From contig NZ_VJYI01000002.1 in NCBI RefSeq assembly GCF_008065375.1, positions 930,001-994,000 on the forward strand: 64,000 nt of DNA. The letters run 5' to 3'. Below are positions 63,443-64,000 of the stretch, piece after piece (positions within the stretch are counted from its first letter, which is position 1; each line of letters starts with the position of its first letter). This DNA is from Nonomuraea sp. SYSU D8015. Lineage in GTDB: Bacteria; Actinomycetota; Actinomycetes; Streptosporangiales; Streptosporangiaceae. The notes below the pieces were generated by a model. That model was not told the DNA's origin. It saw nothing but the letters and a program-made list of their open reading frames with translations, and searched no databases. The translations under genes and the position numbers were made by a program.

Positions 63443-63874
63443 CAACCAGCTCCTCTCATCGACGCCTACCGGGTTAGCTGACGGGTTCGGGCCGGAGCAG
63501 CCCTACCGAAGATCTCGGATTCACCCCAGTGGTGGCACGCGGAGGTCGCCACCGGCGGGTCCCCGGCTCCCCTTGCGGGAATTGAGCGTGTCGCCCGCGT
63601 GCGACACGCGGGGAACGTTGTCGCTGGACACTAATGCACTCCGGGTTCGTGCTCAACCAGAACTGCTGGATCTGTAGAGGTTTCACAACTGAAGAGTCAC
63701 AAGGTGATCTCGTGATCAACCGTACAGAAGGGACCTTATGTCCTCTTTGCCCATGGTTTAGCCGGACGCAGGGAGACGCCGAGCCCCCGCTCACATGACC
63801 CTGACATGTCGCAGGATTGGGCTGGACGTGGGAGTTAGGGCTGAGCCGTAATGACATCTGTACTCTGGAGAGCC
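63443..63874. promoter_or_regulatory. Divergent promoter region with riboswitch leader
   Basis: Holds the c-di-AMP riboswitch for the minus-strand gene and, at 63861-63866, TACTCT 8 bases before the plus-strand ATG. A GTGTCGC/GCGACAC hairpin is at 63588-63608. No other gene is seen. Confidence 0.5.
63457..63600 (-). ncRNA. c-di-AMP (ydaO-yuaA) riboswitch
   Basis: In minus-strand order: CTCAATTCCCGCAAGGGGA, GCCGGGGACCC, CACTGGGGTGAATC, then CCCGAACCCGTCAGCTAACC and GGTAGGCGTCG. These are the conserved words of the ydaO aptamer in order, 15-150 bases before the NlpC/P60 start. The exact 5' end is approximate. Confidence 0.88.
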
Positions 63875-64000
63875 ATGGAGCAGGTGGCCGAACTGACAGT
63901 GCCCGAGACCGCGGTCGTGGTCCGCCGCGCCCGCACGCCGGACGTGCGCACGGTCCGGCGCCTGGTCGACACCTACGCGGGCGCGGGTACCCGGCTCCTG
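63875..64000 (+). CDS. GNAT acetyltransferase, probable amino-acid N-acetyltransferase (cut by window edge)
   Basis: First 42 residues only: V-V-V-R-R-A-R-T-P-D-V-R-T-V-R-R-L-V-D-T-Y-A. This opening is typical of the short actinobacterial ArgA-like N-acetylglutamate synthases found near lysS. ATG 63875 lies 8 bases after TACTCT, so it may be leaderless; ATG 63851 is in the same frame. Confidence 0.65.
   Translation, partial: MEQVAELTVPETAVVVRRARTPDVRTVRRLVDTYAGAGTRLL

Overview
The window is high-GC actinobacterial DNA. Several features fit a mycelial actinomycete of the Streptosporangiaceae/Nonomuraea type: frequent GTG/TTG starts, 4-bp stop/start overlaps, leaderless-looking promoters, a chaplin-like surface protein, an F420-type luciferase-like oxidoreductase, a SAM-IV riboswitch, a c-di-AMP (ydaO) riboswitch, and the ftsH-folE-folP-folB-folK block. 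The genus is an inference from remembered gene order, not from a search.

Layout. 1-2.8 kb: tail of one FtsX-extracellular-domain protein, then a SigE-like sigma factor overlapping a second membrane protein with two such domains, then ricT. 2.9-14.4 kb: tRNA-Thr(CGT) and an accessory stretch with a frameshifted LysR remnant, two VOC proteins, three serine hydrolases in a row (the second a fusion of an unknown module to a hydrolase that has lost its signal peptide), NUDIX, MerR beside a decayed SDR, DUF4326, LLM oxidoreductase, a phosphotransferase-like protein and a DHFR-like reductase. 14.5-15.0 kb: DUF305 lipoprotein.

15.1-27.5 kb: the most distinctive locus. A FadR/GntR-type regulator heads an overlapping operon with a sugar-binding lipoprotein, two ABC permeases (no ATPase), a GH38-like enzyme and an enolase-superfamily sugar-acid dehydratase. 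A second operon on the other strand codes for a secreted beta-propeller protein, an aldose-epimerase-like protein and an SDR. The regulator's own promoter carries a perfect palindrome (AAGTGAT-TAG-ATCACTT), and a 15/17 match lies just upstream of the second operon. The two operons are therefore probably one regulon for capture, hydrolysis and oxidative breakdown of a glycoside.

27.5-38 kb: ABC-F protein, lipoprotein, a one-piece ECF sigma/zinc anti-sigma/membrane/Pro-Thr-tail protein, an NlpC/P60 hydrolase, pyrophosphatase, D-Ala-D-Ala carboxypeptidase, an F420-associated metalloprotease, tilS and hpt. 38-43.5 kb: ftsH and the folate operon. 43.5-50 kb: acyltransferase coupled to a lone nuoD, DoxX, a SAM-IV-controlled class V aminotransferase, TerC overlapping a P450. 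50-58 kb: methyltransferase, chaplin, DUF2520-panC-DUF6624-nadB/nadC fusion-coaX (pantothenate/CoA and NAD synthesis). 58-64 kb: a large structured inverted repeat after coaX, a secreted protein, lysS, a divergent oxidoreductase/HxlR pair, a small HTH protein, a c-di-AMP-riboswitch-controlled NlpC/P60 hydrolase, and the start of a GNAT acetyltransferase.
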